A program made the position numbers and the translations under genes. This document shows positions 1 to 6,176 of a stretch of 6,842 bases of DNA, in pieces. Within the stretch, counting starts at the first letter, position 1; each line of letters starts with the position of its first letter. The stretch spans positions 1 to 6,842 of the forward strand of contig JBJOPY010000242.1 in assembly GCA_046050405.1 (NCBI GenBank), given 5' to 3'. Under the pieces are notes generated by a model, which saw only the letters and a program-made list of their open reading frames with translations, was not told where the DNA came from and searched no databases. This stretch comes from JADKCL01 sp046050405. GTDB lineage: Bacteria; Bacteroidota; Bacteroidia; J057; JADKCL01.

Positions 1-1719
1 GAAATTGAAAATCTGCGGAATATATCCCGGCTTCTTGATGACTACTGCGTACTCCTTGTCCGCATCCACTTGTGAGGAATAGTTTCCTTGTGCATCCGTG
101 GAAATGGACTTTTCTGTATTGGAGATCAATCTCACCGTGGCACCAGAGATCGGGGCCTTGGTGTTCGCATCGGTCACCGACCCCGAAGCTGAAAGTACGA
201 GCTCGTGCTCGAGGACCATCTGGAAGTTCACGTCCTCAAAGAGACTGATTTCCGCGGTAGAAACCTTCTCCTTCGTCTGCAGGTAGGCTGGTTTGCTGGC
301 AGAGACGAGGTACTCCCTTCCGCTTTCCGCCAAGTGCGTGAACTTGCCATTGGTATCGGTGGTGTACTTGGCTTCCTTGTTATTGGCATCTAGAACCGTA
401 ACGGCGACACCCTGCATCGGCTTTCCAGTGCGCTTGTCCACGATTGTTCCATTCATTTTGGGTTGATGCTTGAATTGGTAGATGTCATCGTTCCCATTTC
501 GATTGGATGCAAAGTAACCCATGGATTTTCCAGGCATGCTAGCCACGGCGAAGTCATCCGATGCACTGTTCAGGCCATAACCCGCATTGATAGGTTTTCC
601 CCAATAACTGCCTTCCTTGGGAGAAGAGAAGACGTCCATCCCGCCAAATCCAGGCAGCCCGTCCGAAGCAAAATACAGCACTCCCGAGGGATGAAGAAAA
701 GGATATCTCTCGTCGTCTTCCGTATTGATGGTGGATCCAAGGTTTTGCGGGACGGACCATCCGTTGCCTTCCCGCCGAGTGACATAAAGGTCTGTACCCC
801 CGAATCCGCCGGGGATGTCAGAAGCGAAAACCATCGTATTCCCATCTGGAGAAATGGACGGGTGTCCACAGCTGTAGTTTTCACCGTTGAACTGAAATTC
901 TTGGATGTTCTTCCACTTGCCATTCAAGTATTCGGCGGAGAGTATCTTCAGCCTGCTCCGGTTGGCGGGTGCAAAGCTGTGTTTGTTTTTCACATAGAAG
1001 CTGCGGGTGAAATACAGCTTTGATTGATCGGAAGTCAGGGTGGCGGGGCCTTCGTTGTACTTTCGGTTGACCTTGCCTTTGACCGGCCTTATTTTCAAGC
1101 CCGACTTTGCCTTCGGGTCTCTCTCAACATAGAAAATGTCGTAAAAACCGTTGTTGTTTCGGAGATTCACGATGCGCCGCGCACCAGTCCGCTTTTCGGC
1201 AACAATGAGATGCCCTTGCCGATAGGGCACTGCGCCGAACTCGGAGTGCTTGGTATTGCAAGGCTCATTGGAAATCTTGTACCTTAGGCTGTCCTTCCTT
1301 CCTTCTTGGGCAAAGTCGCAAGACACGATCATGCGCTTGGCACGTATCGGATTCTCGCCAGTTTGGAGATAGGCGTCGAACCATTTGCGGGCTTCGGAAA
1401 CCTTGCCATTGGTCTTCAGCATCTGGCCATAATACAGCTTGTCAATGGGGGCGGAGCCCTTCATTTTTACAGCCTCGCCGTACCACTTCTCCGCATTCTT
1501 TGTATCGGAGAGCTGTTTGTAGGCATCCGCCACACGTTCCATTGCCCTAAGGTCTTTCATCGTGGTGAGCCCCTTTTCATAGTGCCGCACGGCACGTGGA
1601 TAGACCAGTTGCTCGTAAGCTTTGTCACCCGTCTTGATGTGCCTGTTTTGGGCAAACAGTGAGCCTCCCAGCAGTATGAGGCAGAGGAAAACGGACAGCA
1701 GGGTAGATAGACGCTTCAT
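1..1719 (-). CDS. PorE/OmpA-family T9SS-associated envelope protein (TPR, PD40, carboxypeptidase-regulatory domains), 3' end cut off
   Basis: The frame is open without a stop from ATG at 1719 to base 1, giving 573 residues; the C-terminus lies outside the window. Residues 1-24 look like a Sec signal peptide (MKR, hydrophobic core, cleavage near FAQ). Residues about 28-115 are TPR-like helices (for example AYEQLVYPRAVRHYEKG). Residues about 222-416 contain PD40 beta-propeller blades, clearest at 286-313 (SPDG, then FASDIPGGFGGTDLY), 338-363 (YFASDGLPGFGGMDVF) and 388-416 (YFASNRNGNDDIY). Two carboxypeptidase-regulatory/CNA-B-like modules follow at about 422-490 and 509-570 (DANTKAPISGATV). PorE of the type IX secretion system has TPR, propeller, regulatory domain and then an OmpA peptidoglycan-binding domain, so an OmpA domain is expected just beyond the left edge but is not seen. 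It is the third gene of the cassette, 45 bases after the PorP-like gene. Inferred role: a periplasmic anchor between outer-membrane partners and the cell wall. It could be a cassette-specific paralogue and not the core PorE. Confidence 0.88.
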   Translation of the reverse strand, partial: MKRLSTLLSVFLCLILLGGSLFAQNRHIKTGDKAYEQLVYPRAVRHYEKGLTTMKDLRAMERVADAYKQLSDTKNAEKWYGEAVKMKGSAPIDKLYYGQMLKTNGKVSEARKWFDAYLQTGENPIRAKRMIVSCDFAQEGRKDSLRYKISNEPCNTKHSEFGAVPYRQGHLIVAEKRTGARRIVNLRNNNGFYDIFYVERDPKAKSGLKIRPVKGKVNRKYNEGPATLTSDQSKLYFTRSFYVKNKHSFAPANRSRLKILSAEYLNGKWKNIQEFQFNGENYSCGHPSISPDGNTMVFASDIPGGFGGTDLYVTRREGNGWSVPQNLGSTINTEDDERYPFLHPSGVLYFASDGLPGFGGMDVFSSPKEGSYWGKPINAGYGLNSASDDFAVASMPGKSMGYFASNRNGNDDIYQFKHQPKMNGTIVDKRTGKPMQGVAVTVLDANNKEAKYTTDTNGKFTHLAESGREYLVSASKPAYLQTKEKVSTAEISLFEDVNFQMVLEHELVLSASGSVTDANTKAPISGATVRLISNTEKSISTDAQGNYSSQVDADKEYAVVIKKPGYIPQIFNF

Positions 1720-1738
1720 CTTAACAGTCGGATTCTTG

Positions 1739-1755
1739 AAGTGCATTCCTCACTT
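1739..1755 (-). other. Short hairpin in the porP-like/porE-like gap
   Basis: Inside the 45-base gap between the second and third cassette genes there is a 5-bp inverted repeat (AAGTG and CACTT) with a 7-base loop. It has no following T-run in the minus-strand direction, so it is not an intrinsic terminator. It could be an mRNA processing or stability element, or chance; a 5-bp stem is weak evidence. Confidence 0.2.
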
Positions 1756-1764
1756 GTTCATGGG

Positions 1765-2742
1765 TTAAAAATATCGCGGGGAAATCATGGATTTCCGTTT
1801 GAAGTTTAGGTCGAAGCCCAGCATGAATTCATGCGAGGCATTTCCATAGGTGCTGAGCTCAGAGGTGACATAATCAAATGCATACCCGAGACGCAGCCAC
1901 TGCAAGGCCTGGATTTGCGTCATGAAGACGACCGCATCCTCAGTTCGAAAGGATGCACCCAGCCATATCCTGTCCGCAAGCAGGACATGCGCATTGAAAT
2001 CAAACTGAACACGGGTGCCAGGGACATATTTCACCAAGATGGACGGCTTGAACTTGAGGAAAGACTCCTCTTTCCCGAGAACCACGCCCGTCGTGAAGAA
2101 GAAATGCCGGCTTTGCGCTGAAAGCGAGGCAGAGTTGTCACCGCTCAACCGATGAAGCACGAGCTTGGGGGTGGATCCGCCCAAGTAGAAATACCTGGTA
2201 TGAAAGAAGAGCCCCGCTCCGGCGTTTGGCAACCATGAATTGATGGAATTGCCATTGAAGGAAGGGTCAAGCCCCACTGAAGACGGATCAATGGTGCTGC
2301 CTGTGCGGACACTGCCAAAATTAGCCCGGTAATTGTCCAGCGAACCTTGAAGGCCGAGAGCCAGCCGGGCATGCTCTCCGAGATGGATTCTGAAGGCGTA
2401 GGCGGCACTCAACCCGTTCGTCTGGGTGATGCCGATGCGGTCATTCACGAATGAGAGTCCGAACCCATGTTGGTCATTCTTTGAAGGAGCATGGAAGGAA
2501 AATGAACCCGTTTGTGGTGCCCCGTTGATCCCGACCCATTGCTTGCGGTAAATCATCGTGGAAGTCAGGTAGCCCCAGCTGCCTGCATAGGCGGGATTCA
2601 GCACTTGCTGATTGAACATATACTGGCTGTACATGGGATCCTGCTGTGCTGTCGCGGCCTGCGGCGCAAGGAGCAGTGAGACCGCGAAGATGAGCAGAAG
2701 TCCTGTGGAACGCATGCCCGATAATAATTTCATCTTTTTCAT
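1765..2742 (-). CDS. PorP/SprF-family type IX secretion system outer-membrane protein
   Basis: This 325-residue protein belongs to the PorP/SprF family, outer-membrane proteins of Bacteroidota linked to T9SS; SprF-like members support export or attachment of particular surface proteins with type B sorting domains. Residues 1-33 form a signal peptide (MKKMKLL, a long Leu-rich core, end near ATAQ). The family hallmark follows at once: QDPMYSQYMFNQ, then LNPAYAGS, at residues 34-55. The rest is rich in alternating aromatic and polar beta strands, as expected of an outer-membrane barrel, and it ends in the typical tail HEFMLGFDLNFKRKSMISPRYF-like segment (304-325) with a C-terminal aromatic residue. 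The frame is also open to an ATG at 2793, but that would overlap the upstream gene and put 17 polar residues before the signal peptide, so ATG 2742 is preferred; ATGs at 2733 and 2715 are alternatives. It begins 10 bases after the stop of the surface-protein gene, suggesting co-transcription and a cognate-partner relation. There is no clear Shine-Dalgarno site, which is usual in this phylum. Confidence 0.93.
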   Translation of the reverse strand: MKKMKLLSGMRSTGLLLIFAVSLLLAPQAATAQQDPMYSQYMFNQQVLNPAYAGSWGYLTSTMIYRKQWVGINGAPQTGSFSFHAPSKNDQHGFGLSFVNDRIGITQTNGLSAAYAFRIHLGEHARLALGLQGSLDNYRANFGSVRTGSTIDPSSVGLDPSFNGNSINSWLPNAGAGLFFHTRYFYLGGSTPKLVLHRLSGDNSASLSAQSRHFFFTTGVVLGKEESFLKFKPSILVKYVPGTRVQFDFNAHVLLADRIWLGASFRTEDAVVFMTQIQALQWLRLGYAFDYVTSELSTYGNASHEFMLGFDLNFKRKSMISPRYF

Positions 2743-2752
2743 TTCGGGATCG

Positions 2753-5206
2753 TTAGCGGTTGATGATGAGATAATCGCTGAACTCTTTGCCATTTCCTAG
2801 ATTGAGAATGTAGAAGTAGGTGCCATCGGGCAATTCCGCGCCTGAACTGCTGATCCCGGCAAAGGTATTGTCGTAGGGTGCCTTCTCATATACTTTCACC
2901 CCGTAGCGGTTGATCACGAGCAGGGAACTCTCCTGAAAAAAGGAGATGTTCTTGACCTCGAACCGGTCATTGACCCCGTCCCCGTTGGGGGAGAACCCTT
3001 GGGGTATGGCGTCCATGTCTATGGTTTCCACATAGATGGAATTGGAGAAGAACTCACTGCAACCGTTAGCGTCCGATGCCTGCACCATGTAGGTACCTGT
3101 GGCAGTCGGCAGGTAAATGGCACCTGTCGCATCCGGTATCGGGAGGCTGTCCTTGTACCATTGATAATTCTGCGAGGAAGTAGCCGACAGCCCGTTGGCA
3201 ACGATTGAGATGGTGACAGAGTCGATTTCAGGGTAGGCATACAAATTGACCTGGTTACTGACACCATTACAGCCATTGGAATCGACAACGGCGACACTGT
3301 ACATTCCTGGGCCTACGTTGACTGTCTGTGTGGTGTCACCGGTGGACCATTCATAAGCGGCGTAACCGAGTCCCCCATCCAAGGTCAGTGTGGCAGAGCT
3401 GCAGAGAGAATCATCAGGGCCAAGGTTGATGGACGGGTTCGGATTGACAGCGACGTTGACAGTATCTCTTGCGATACAACCCTGAGAGTCTGCCACGGTG
3501 ACGACATAGCTTCCGGGGGTAAATATCTGGAACGTCATCCCAGTGGAATTGTCTGGCCAGCGGATGGCCGCCCATCCTCCTCCGGGCGAGATGACTGCCG
3601 AGTCTCCTTGGCATAAGGCGAGGTCGCTGCCCAAGCTCACGGTAGGCTCTGGGTGCATACTGACGACGACTACATCGGAGGTGTCAGAACAAAAGTCACT
3701 GTCCCAAACGATCAAGGAGAATTTTCCCGAATCGGTCACCTGAATGCTGGCGGAAGTTTCGCCGCCAGGAATCCATTCGTAGGCAGGAAAGCTGCTTCCG
3801 ATCCTGGAGATCGTGGTGGTATCGCCCTTGCAGAGCGAGTCTTTGCCCAAGATTCCGATCAAGGCGACAGGTGGTGCCTTGACCGTGAGGTATACGTTGT
3901 CGGAATCTACACAACTGAGCGTGTCTGTGACCGTCACGGAATAACTGCCCGTCCCGGTTACGACCAGGTATTCATTGCTGGAACCATCGTTCCAAGAATA
4001 GCTGGAATAACCCGCACCTGCATGGATCACATCGGATCCATCGGTACAGAAAACCCTGTCTGGCCCGAGATCGACCTTCTTCGAGGAATAGCTGACGGTG
4101 AAGGAATCGGAAGATACAGATTGGCAAAAGTATCCGAAATCAGCCACGCAATAATACAAACCGTCACCAATGGCGGTGAACTGAGTGCCTGTGGCACCTG
4201 GAACCGGAAGGCCATTGCGGTACCATTGGTAGCCCAGGGCTTGGATATTCGGGACAGACAGGGGCAATGAGCCGGACACGCAAATGACGCTGCTGCCCGA
4301 GGGAGTGATCGGAAACGTCTTCAGCCGGTCAAATTCGTTCCAAACGAAGGACGAAGGATCGGTGGAGGCACCGCGACGGTACCAGATCCGCATGGAAGGA
4401 TACACGCCACAGGAGTCCATTGTCAATGAGCCGGATCCTTGTTGGCCGAGGGGGCCATGGACCACATCGCCACAGCTGCCGGGACATGGCGTCGAGGGTG
4501 CACAAGTATTGAGGAAATGACCCCCGGAGCTGGTGTACCATCCCGGATGACCACCTGCTGTAGCCGCAATCTCTTCGTCAAAGGAATGGAAGCCCATAGA
4601 AGCGGGAACATCGAAAGGCTGTGTACTGCCAGTGACCATATCGGCATTGTTGCTGACAATGAACTCGATCTGCATCGTATCAGCAGCATAGATCCTCCAC
4701 CGCACGGTCGTGGCATTGATCGGGAAGGCATACCGCTTCGTAGCCACTGTGATGCTGGGTGTGGCAGTGTCAGTCCCCATGGAGTCATTGCCGATGGAGA
4801 AAAGCACCGAGTCAATGTCCGATACAGGTACGTTGGCGGACGGATTCCCATAGTACATCTGAATCCAAGTGGTGTCAGAGCTGTACAACTGAGGGACACG
4901 GACGATCAGCTCTGTGCTGGGGGTATTCAACCCGGACTGGATCCAATAGGGTATCTCGGTGCAGCAATCCGCGAGGGTGAACCGGATGTCCGAGCCATCG
5001 GCGTTCATCTTCCCTTGGTCAATCAAGGTTTGGGTGTCAATGGTAACCCTGACCTGCCAATCGTTGAGCTGGATGGACTCATGGTTGAGGATCGAGATGG
5101 GGCGCGAGTATTGCCACCCTTGCATGCACGGGTTCTGGGCGGGAACCGTGATTGCAGCCAAGAGGGGCAAAAAGAGCAGCAGGATTGGTAAAATTCTTTT
5201 TCTCAT
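2753..5206 (-). CDS. Large secreted/surface protein: DUF2341-like domain, Ig/PKD-like units, type B gliding-motility-associated sorting domain
   Basis: The 817-residue product is a predicted T9SS cargo exported to the cell surface. Residues 1-24 are a signal peptide (MRKRILPILLLFL, ending PAQ). Residues about 34-125 match the DUF2341 pattern: RPISILN, then an acidic DIRF motif, IPYWI, and WIQMYYGNPSA. Residues about 130-300 form a beta-rich region I cannot assign, with a Cys/Pro/Gly segment near 235-245. Residues about 303-729 hold six Ig/PKD-like units, with conserved Y-x-W motifs and paired cysteines. Residues about 734-817 are a type B C-terminal sorting domain: FSPNGDGVNDRF, LLVINRYGVKVYE, LPDGTYFYILNL, and a final YLIINR. 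The frame is open to ATG 5257, but starting there puts 17 polar residues before the signal peptide; ATG 5206 is preferred. It is the first gene of the cassette. It resembles smaller relatives of SprB-type adhesins. Ligand and function are unknown; adhesion or matrix binding is inference from the architecture. Confidence 0.92.
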   Translation of the reverse strand: MRKRILPILLLFLPLLAAITVPAQNPCMQGWQYSRPISILNHESIQLNDWQVRVTIDTQTLIDQGKMNADGSDIRFTLADCCTEIPYWIQSGLNTPSTELIVRVPQLYSSDTTWIQMYYGNPSANVPVSDIDSVLFSIGNDSMGTDTATPSITVATKRYAFPINATTVRWRIYAADTMQIEFIVSNNADMVTGSTQPFDVPASMGFHSFDEEIAATAGGHPGWYTSSGGHFLNTCAPSTPCPGSCGDVVHGPLGQQGSGSLTMDSCGVYPSMRIWYRRGASTDPSSFVWNEFDRLKTFPITPSGSSVICVSGSLPLSVPNIQALGYQWYRNGLPVPGATGTQFTAIGDGLYYCVADFGYFCQSVSSDSFTVSYSSKKVDLGPDRVFCTDGSDVIHAGAGYSSYSWNDGSSNEYLVVTGTGSYSVTVTDTLSCVDSDNVYLTVKAPPVALIGILGKDSLCKGDTTTISRIGSSFPAYEWIPGGETSASIQVTDSGKFSLIVWDSDFCSDTSDVVVVSMHPEPTVSLGSDLALCQGDSAVISPGGGWAAIRWPDNSTGMTFQIFTPGSYVVTVADSQGCIARDTVNVAVNPNPSINLGPDDSLCSSATLTLDGGLGYAAYEWSTGDTTQTVNVGPGMYSVAVVDSNGCNGVSNQVNLYAYPEIDSVTISIVANGLSATSSQNYQWYKDSLPIPDATGAIYLPTATGTYMVQASDANGCSEFFSNSIYVETIDMDAIPQGFSPNGDGVNDRFEVKNISFFQESSLLVINRYGVKVYEKAPYDNTFAGISSSGAELPDGTYFYILNLGNGKEFSDYLIINR
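2756..3007 (-). other. Type B (gliding-motility-associated) C-terminal sorting domain, coding segment
   Basis: This segment encodes residues about 734-817 of the surface protein. The order FSPNGDGVND, INRYGVKVY, a Tyr/Asn-containing turn, LPDGTYFY and a C-terminal beta strand is the signature of the domain known as gliding motility-associated C-terminal (CHU_C type). Such domains direct proteins through T9SS and, unlike type A domains, tend to pair with SprF-like proteins, which fits the PorP/SprF-like gene directly downstream. Confidence 0.9.
3020..4300 (-). repeat. Six tandem Ig/PKD-like protein units, period about 70-78 residues
   Basis: Residues about 303-729 of the surface protein fall into six related units. 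The first cysteines of units 1-5 are at residues 309, 387, 459, 532 and 602, a step of 70-78 residues. In units 2-5 a second cysteine follows 44-47 residues later (432, 506, 577, 646), just where an Ig-fold disulfide would bring strands together. Units carry an aromatic-x-Trp core (YSW, YEW, IRW, YEW) and a G-x-Y/F-x-V strand. Units 1 and 6 are a different subtype with a YQWYRNG or YQWYKDS motif, and unit 6 has lost the first cysteine. DNA identity between units is low, so these are old, diverged duplications, not recent tandem copies. Confidence 0.82.
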
Positions 5207-5261
5207 TTCAAAAGTCGTCACTGACAAAACAATATTCCTATCCACCTTGGACCGCACGATC

Positions 5262-5273
5262 AGCTTCGAAGCT
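5262..5273. repeat. 12-base perfect palindrome upstream of the cassette
   Basis: AGCTTCGAAGCT reads the same on both strands and lies 56-67 bases upstream of the surface-protein start codon. It could be a binding site for a dimeric regulator or a small hairpin in the 5' leader. One or two such palindromes are expected by chance in a window of this size, so the position is the only supporting point. Confidence 0.25.
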
Positions 5274-5303
5274 AGGGGGGATTATATCCAGAGACCTCCA
5301 AAT

Positions 5304-5318
5304 CTCGGATCATCTGAG
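5304..5318 (+). repeat. Imperfect hairpin, 6-bp stem and 3-base loop
   Basis: CTCGGATCATCTGAG pairs as six base pairs (one G-U wobble in plus-strand RNA) around a TCA loop. In minus-strand RNA the wobble becomes an A-C mismatch, so the structure is weaker in the direction of the cassette. Possibly chance. Confidence 0.2.
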
Positions 5319-5349
5319 CAGAATTTGTCCCCCTTTCCCTTCCATAGCC

Positions 5350-5368
5350 ATCGTGAACGCGACACGAT
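5350..5368. repeat. Inverted repeat ATCGTG-N7-CACGAT, operator-like
   Basis: Perfect 6-base arms, separated by seven bases, lie about 145-160 bases upstream of the surface-protein start. The symmetry and spacing (arm centres 13 bases apart) would suit a dimeric DNA-binding protein. No second copy was found in the window and no regulator gene is nearby, so the regulatory reading is inference. Confidence 0.3.
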
Positions 5369-5425
5369 AGACGTGACCAGGGCGAATTTAGAATTCTATT
5401 TTGCTTCGGTCAAATCTTTTTCGTT

Positions 5426-5451
5426 GGAACGTTGTTTTTTTTCAATGTTCC
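5426..5451. repeat. Stem-loop with 9-bp stem and an eight-base homopolymer loop
   Basis: The arms GGAACGTTG (5426-5434) and CAATGTTCC (5443-5451) pair over nine positions with one G-U wobble in plus-strand RNA (one A-C mismatch in minus-strand RNA) around a loop made only of T (A on the minus strand) at 5435-5442. In plus-strand RNA three further wobble pairs can extend the stem. It is not a classical terminator, because the T-run is in the loop and not after the stem, in either direction. It sits about 200 bases past the end of the glycosylase gene and 220 bases before the surface-protein gene. Confidence 0.45.
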
Positions 5452-5651
5452 GGTCTTGATCGACTGGGAAAATCTTCGCTGAATCGCCGTGGCTTTCTTC
5501 TGATTCCCCGGCAATGGGCGGGTACAGCACGCATGGAAGCGAGTGCGCGACCACCTTTGGTGACGATCCGTGGCCGTGGGATTGACGAACCCTGGACTTG
5601 GCCAGCACCCGAGTGTCAAATCCTCCGTTATGGTTCGACTCCCAAGTGATC

Positions 5652-6176
5652 TCAGGGTAGGGGGTACGCCTCGGGTAAGAGCTTGCTTCGATAGACCTTG
5701 GCTTTTTCGTAGATGCCCAATCTGGCATGGCGCGGGGATGGCGACGGCAGACATTCGACCCGCTGAAATTCAGGAAACCAGCGTCGGAAATGGCGCATGA
5801 CAAATAGGCTGGTGCAGAGAATGGATCCTATCTTCGAGCGGGAGAGGAATGCAGACAGCAATTCGCGGTTGTCAGCGACTACCTCCAGGTTTTCATCGGC
5901 ATTGCTGCCGCTTTTTCGGCGCACTGCTTGGAAAATGTCGGCGACAGCGATTCCCTTTTCCGCGAAGAGGCTTTGCTTGTCGGTTCTATCATTGAGTGGT
6001 GTATCGTAAACCAAGGACAAGATCCTCCAGAATTGGTTTCGCTGGGAACCGTAGTACCAGTCCCGTTCAGTCTGAATCGTTTGTGTCTGTTCCTTGCCTG
6101 GAAAGCTGCCCAGGATCAGCATCTTCGCATTTTCTGGGAGGAAAGGCTCGAAGGGATGCCGCTCTGTCGGGAACAC
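5652..6176 (-). CDS. Uracil/hypoxanthine-DNA glycosylase superfamily protein (deaminated-base repair)
   Basis: The product is a small DNA glycosylase that would remove deaminated bases (uracil or hypoxanthine) from DNA in base-excision repair. Read from a GTG at 6176 it has 174 residues, near the usual size of this family. The N-terminus HPFEPFLPENAKMLILGSFPG (7-27) holds the superfamily's first active-site motif as GSFPG. WYYGSQRNQFW (40-50) is typical of the hypoxanthine-DNA glycosylase (family 6) group, whose catalytic Asn I place at N47 from memory of the family. A GIAVADIF strand (75-82) and RRKSGSNADENL (86-97) follow, and LPSPSP (143-148) is the second, DNA-contacting motif. The frame stays open to ATG 6377 and ATG 6407, but the extra 67-77 residues show no family similarity, so GTG is chosen; there is no clear ribosome binding site to settle it. 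Substrate (uracil versus hypoxanthine) cannot be fixed from sequence. It is on the same strand as the T9SS cassette but 445 bases away. Confidence 0.85.
   Translation of the reverse strand: MFPTERHPFEPFLPENAKMLILGSFPGKEQTQTIQTERDWYYGSQRNQFWRILSLVYDTPLNDRTDKQSLFAEKGIAVADIFQAVRRKSGSNADENLEVVADNRELLSAFLSRSKIGSILCTSLFVMRHFRRWFPEFQRVECLPSPSPRHARLGIYEKAKVYRSKLLPEAYPLP

Larger units (their letters stand above)
5207..5651. other. Structured spacer between glycosylase gene and T9SS cassette; presumed promoter/leader region of the cassette
   Basis: No convincing gene is seen in these 445 bases. Open frames exist on the minus strand (about 5396-5803 and 5410-5754), but they overlap the glycosylase in other frames, have no recognisable domain and are rich in Pro, Ser and Arg as shadows often are. 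The stretch must hold the promoter of the cassette unless that is transcribed with the glycosylase. I could not find an exact Bacteroidota promoter (TAnnTTTG with an upstream TTTG); the nearest are AAGATTTG (minus strand, 5418-5411) and GAGATTTG (5306-5299), each with one mismatch and poorly placed -33 elements. Several inverted repeats lie here and are listed separately, as is a run of six G at 5275-5280. Confidence 0.5.

Noticed and set aside
463..1023. Plus-strand open frame of 186 codons
   Set aside because: It is antisense to the PD40 region of the PorE-like gene, which shows clear domain motifs; the plus-strand translation has no recognisable domain.
2743..2793. Longer start for the PorP-like gene at 2793
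   Set aside because: It would overlap the upstream gene by 41 bases and place 17 polar residues before an otherwise standard signal peptide.
4439..5191. Plus-strand open frame of 250 codons, the longest on that strand
   Set aside because: It is antisense to the N-terminal half of the surface protein. The minus strand carries a signal peptide and DUF2341 motifs; the plus-strand product is rich in Arg, His and Gly without any domain.
5207..5257. Longer start for the surface-protein gene at 5257
   Set aside because: It would add 17 charged or polar residues ahead of a complete signal peptide beginning MRKRILP.
5276..5290. TATAAT on the minus strand near 5285 as a -10 box
   Set aside because: There is no suitably spaced -35 element, and Bacteroidota use a different housekeeping promoter consensus.
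5632..5643. GGTTCGACTCCC, resembling a tRNA T-arm
   Set aside because: The flanking bases do not form the five-pair T-stem (only the inner two pairs and one outer pair form), and no acceptor, D or anticodon arm could be found upstream.
5396..5803. Minus-strand open frame of 135 codons overlapping the glycosylase end and the spacer
   Set aside because: It overlaps the 3' end of the glycosylase in another frame, has no domain, and its composition (Pro, Ser, Arg, His) looks like a shadow; I keep the spacer as non-coding.
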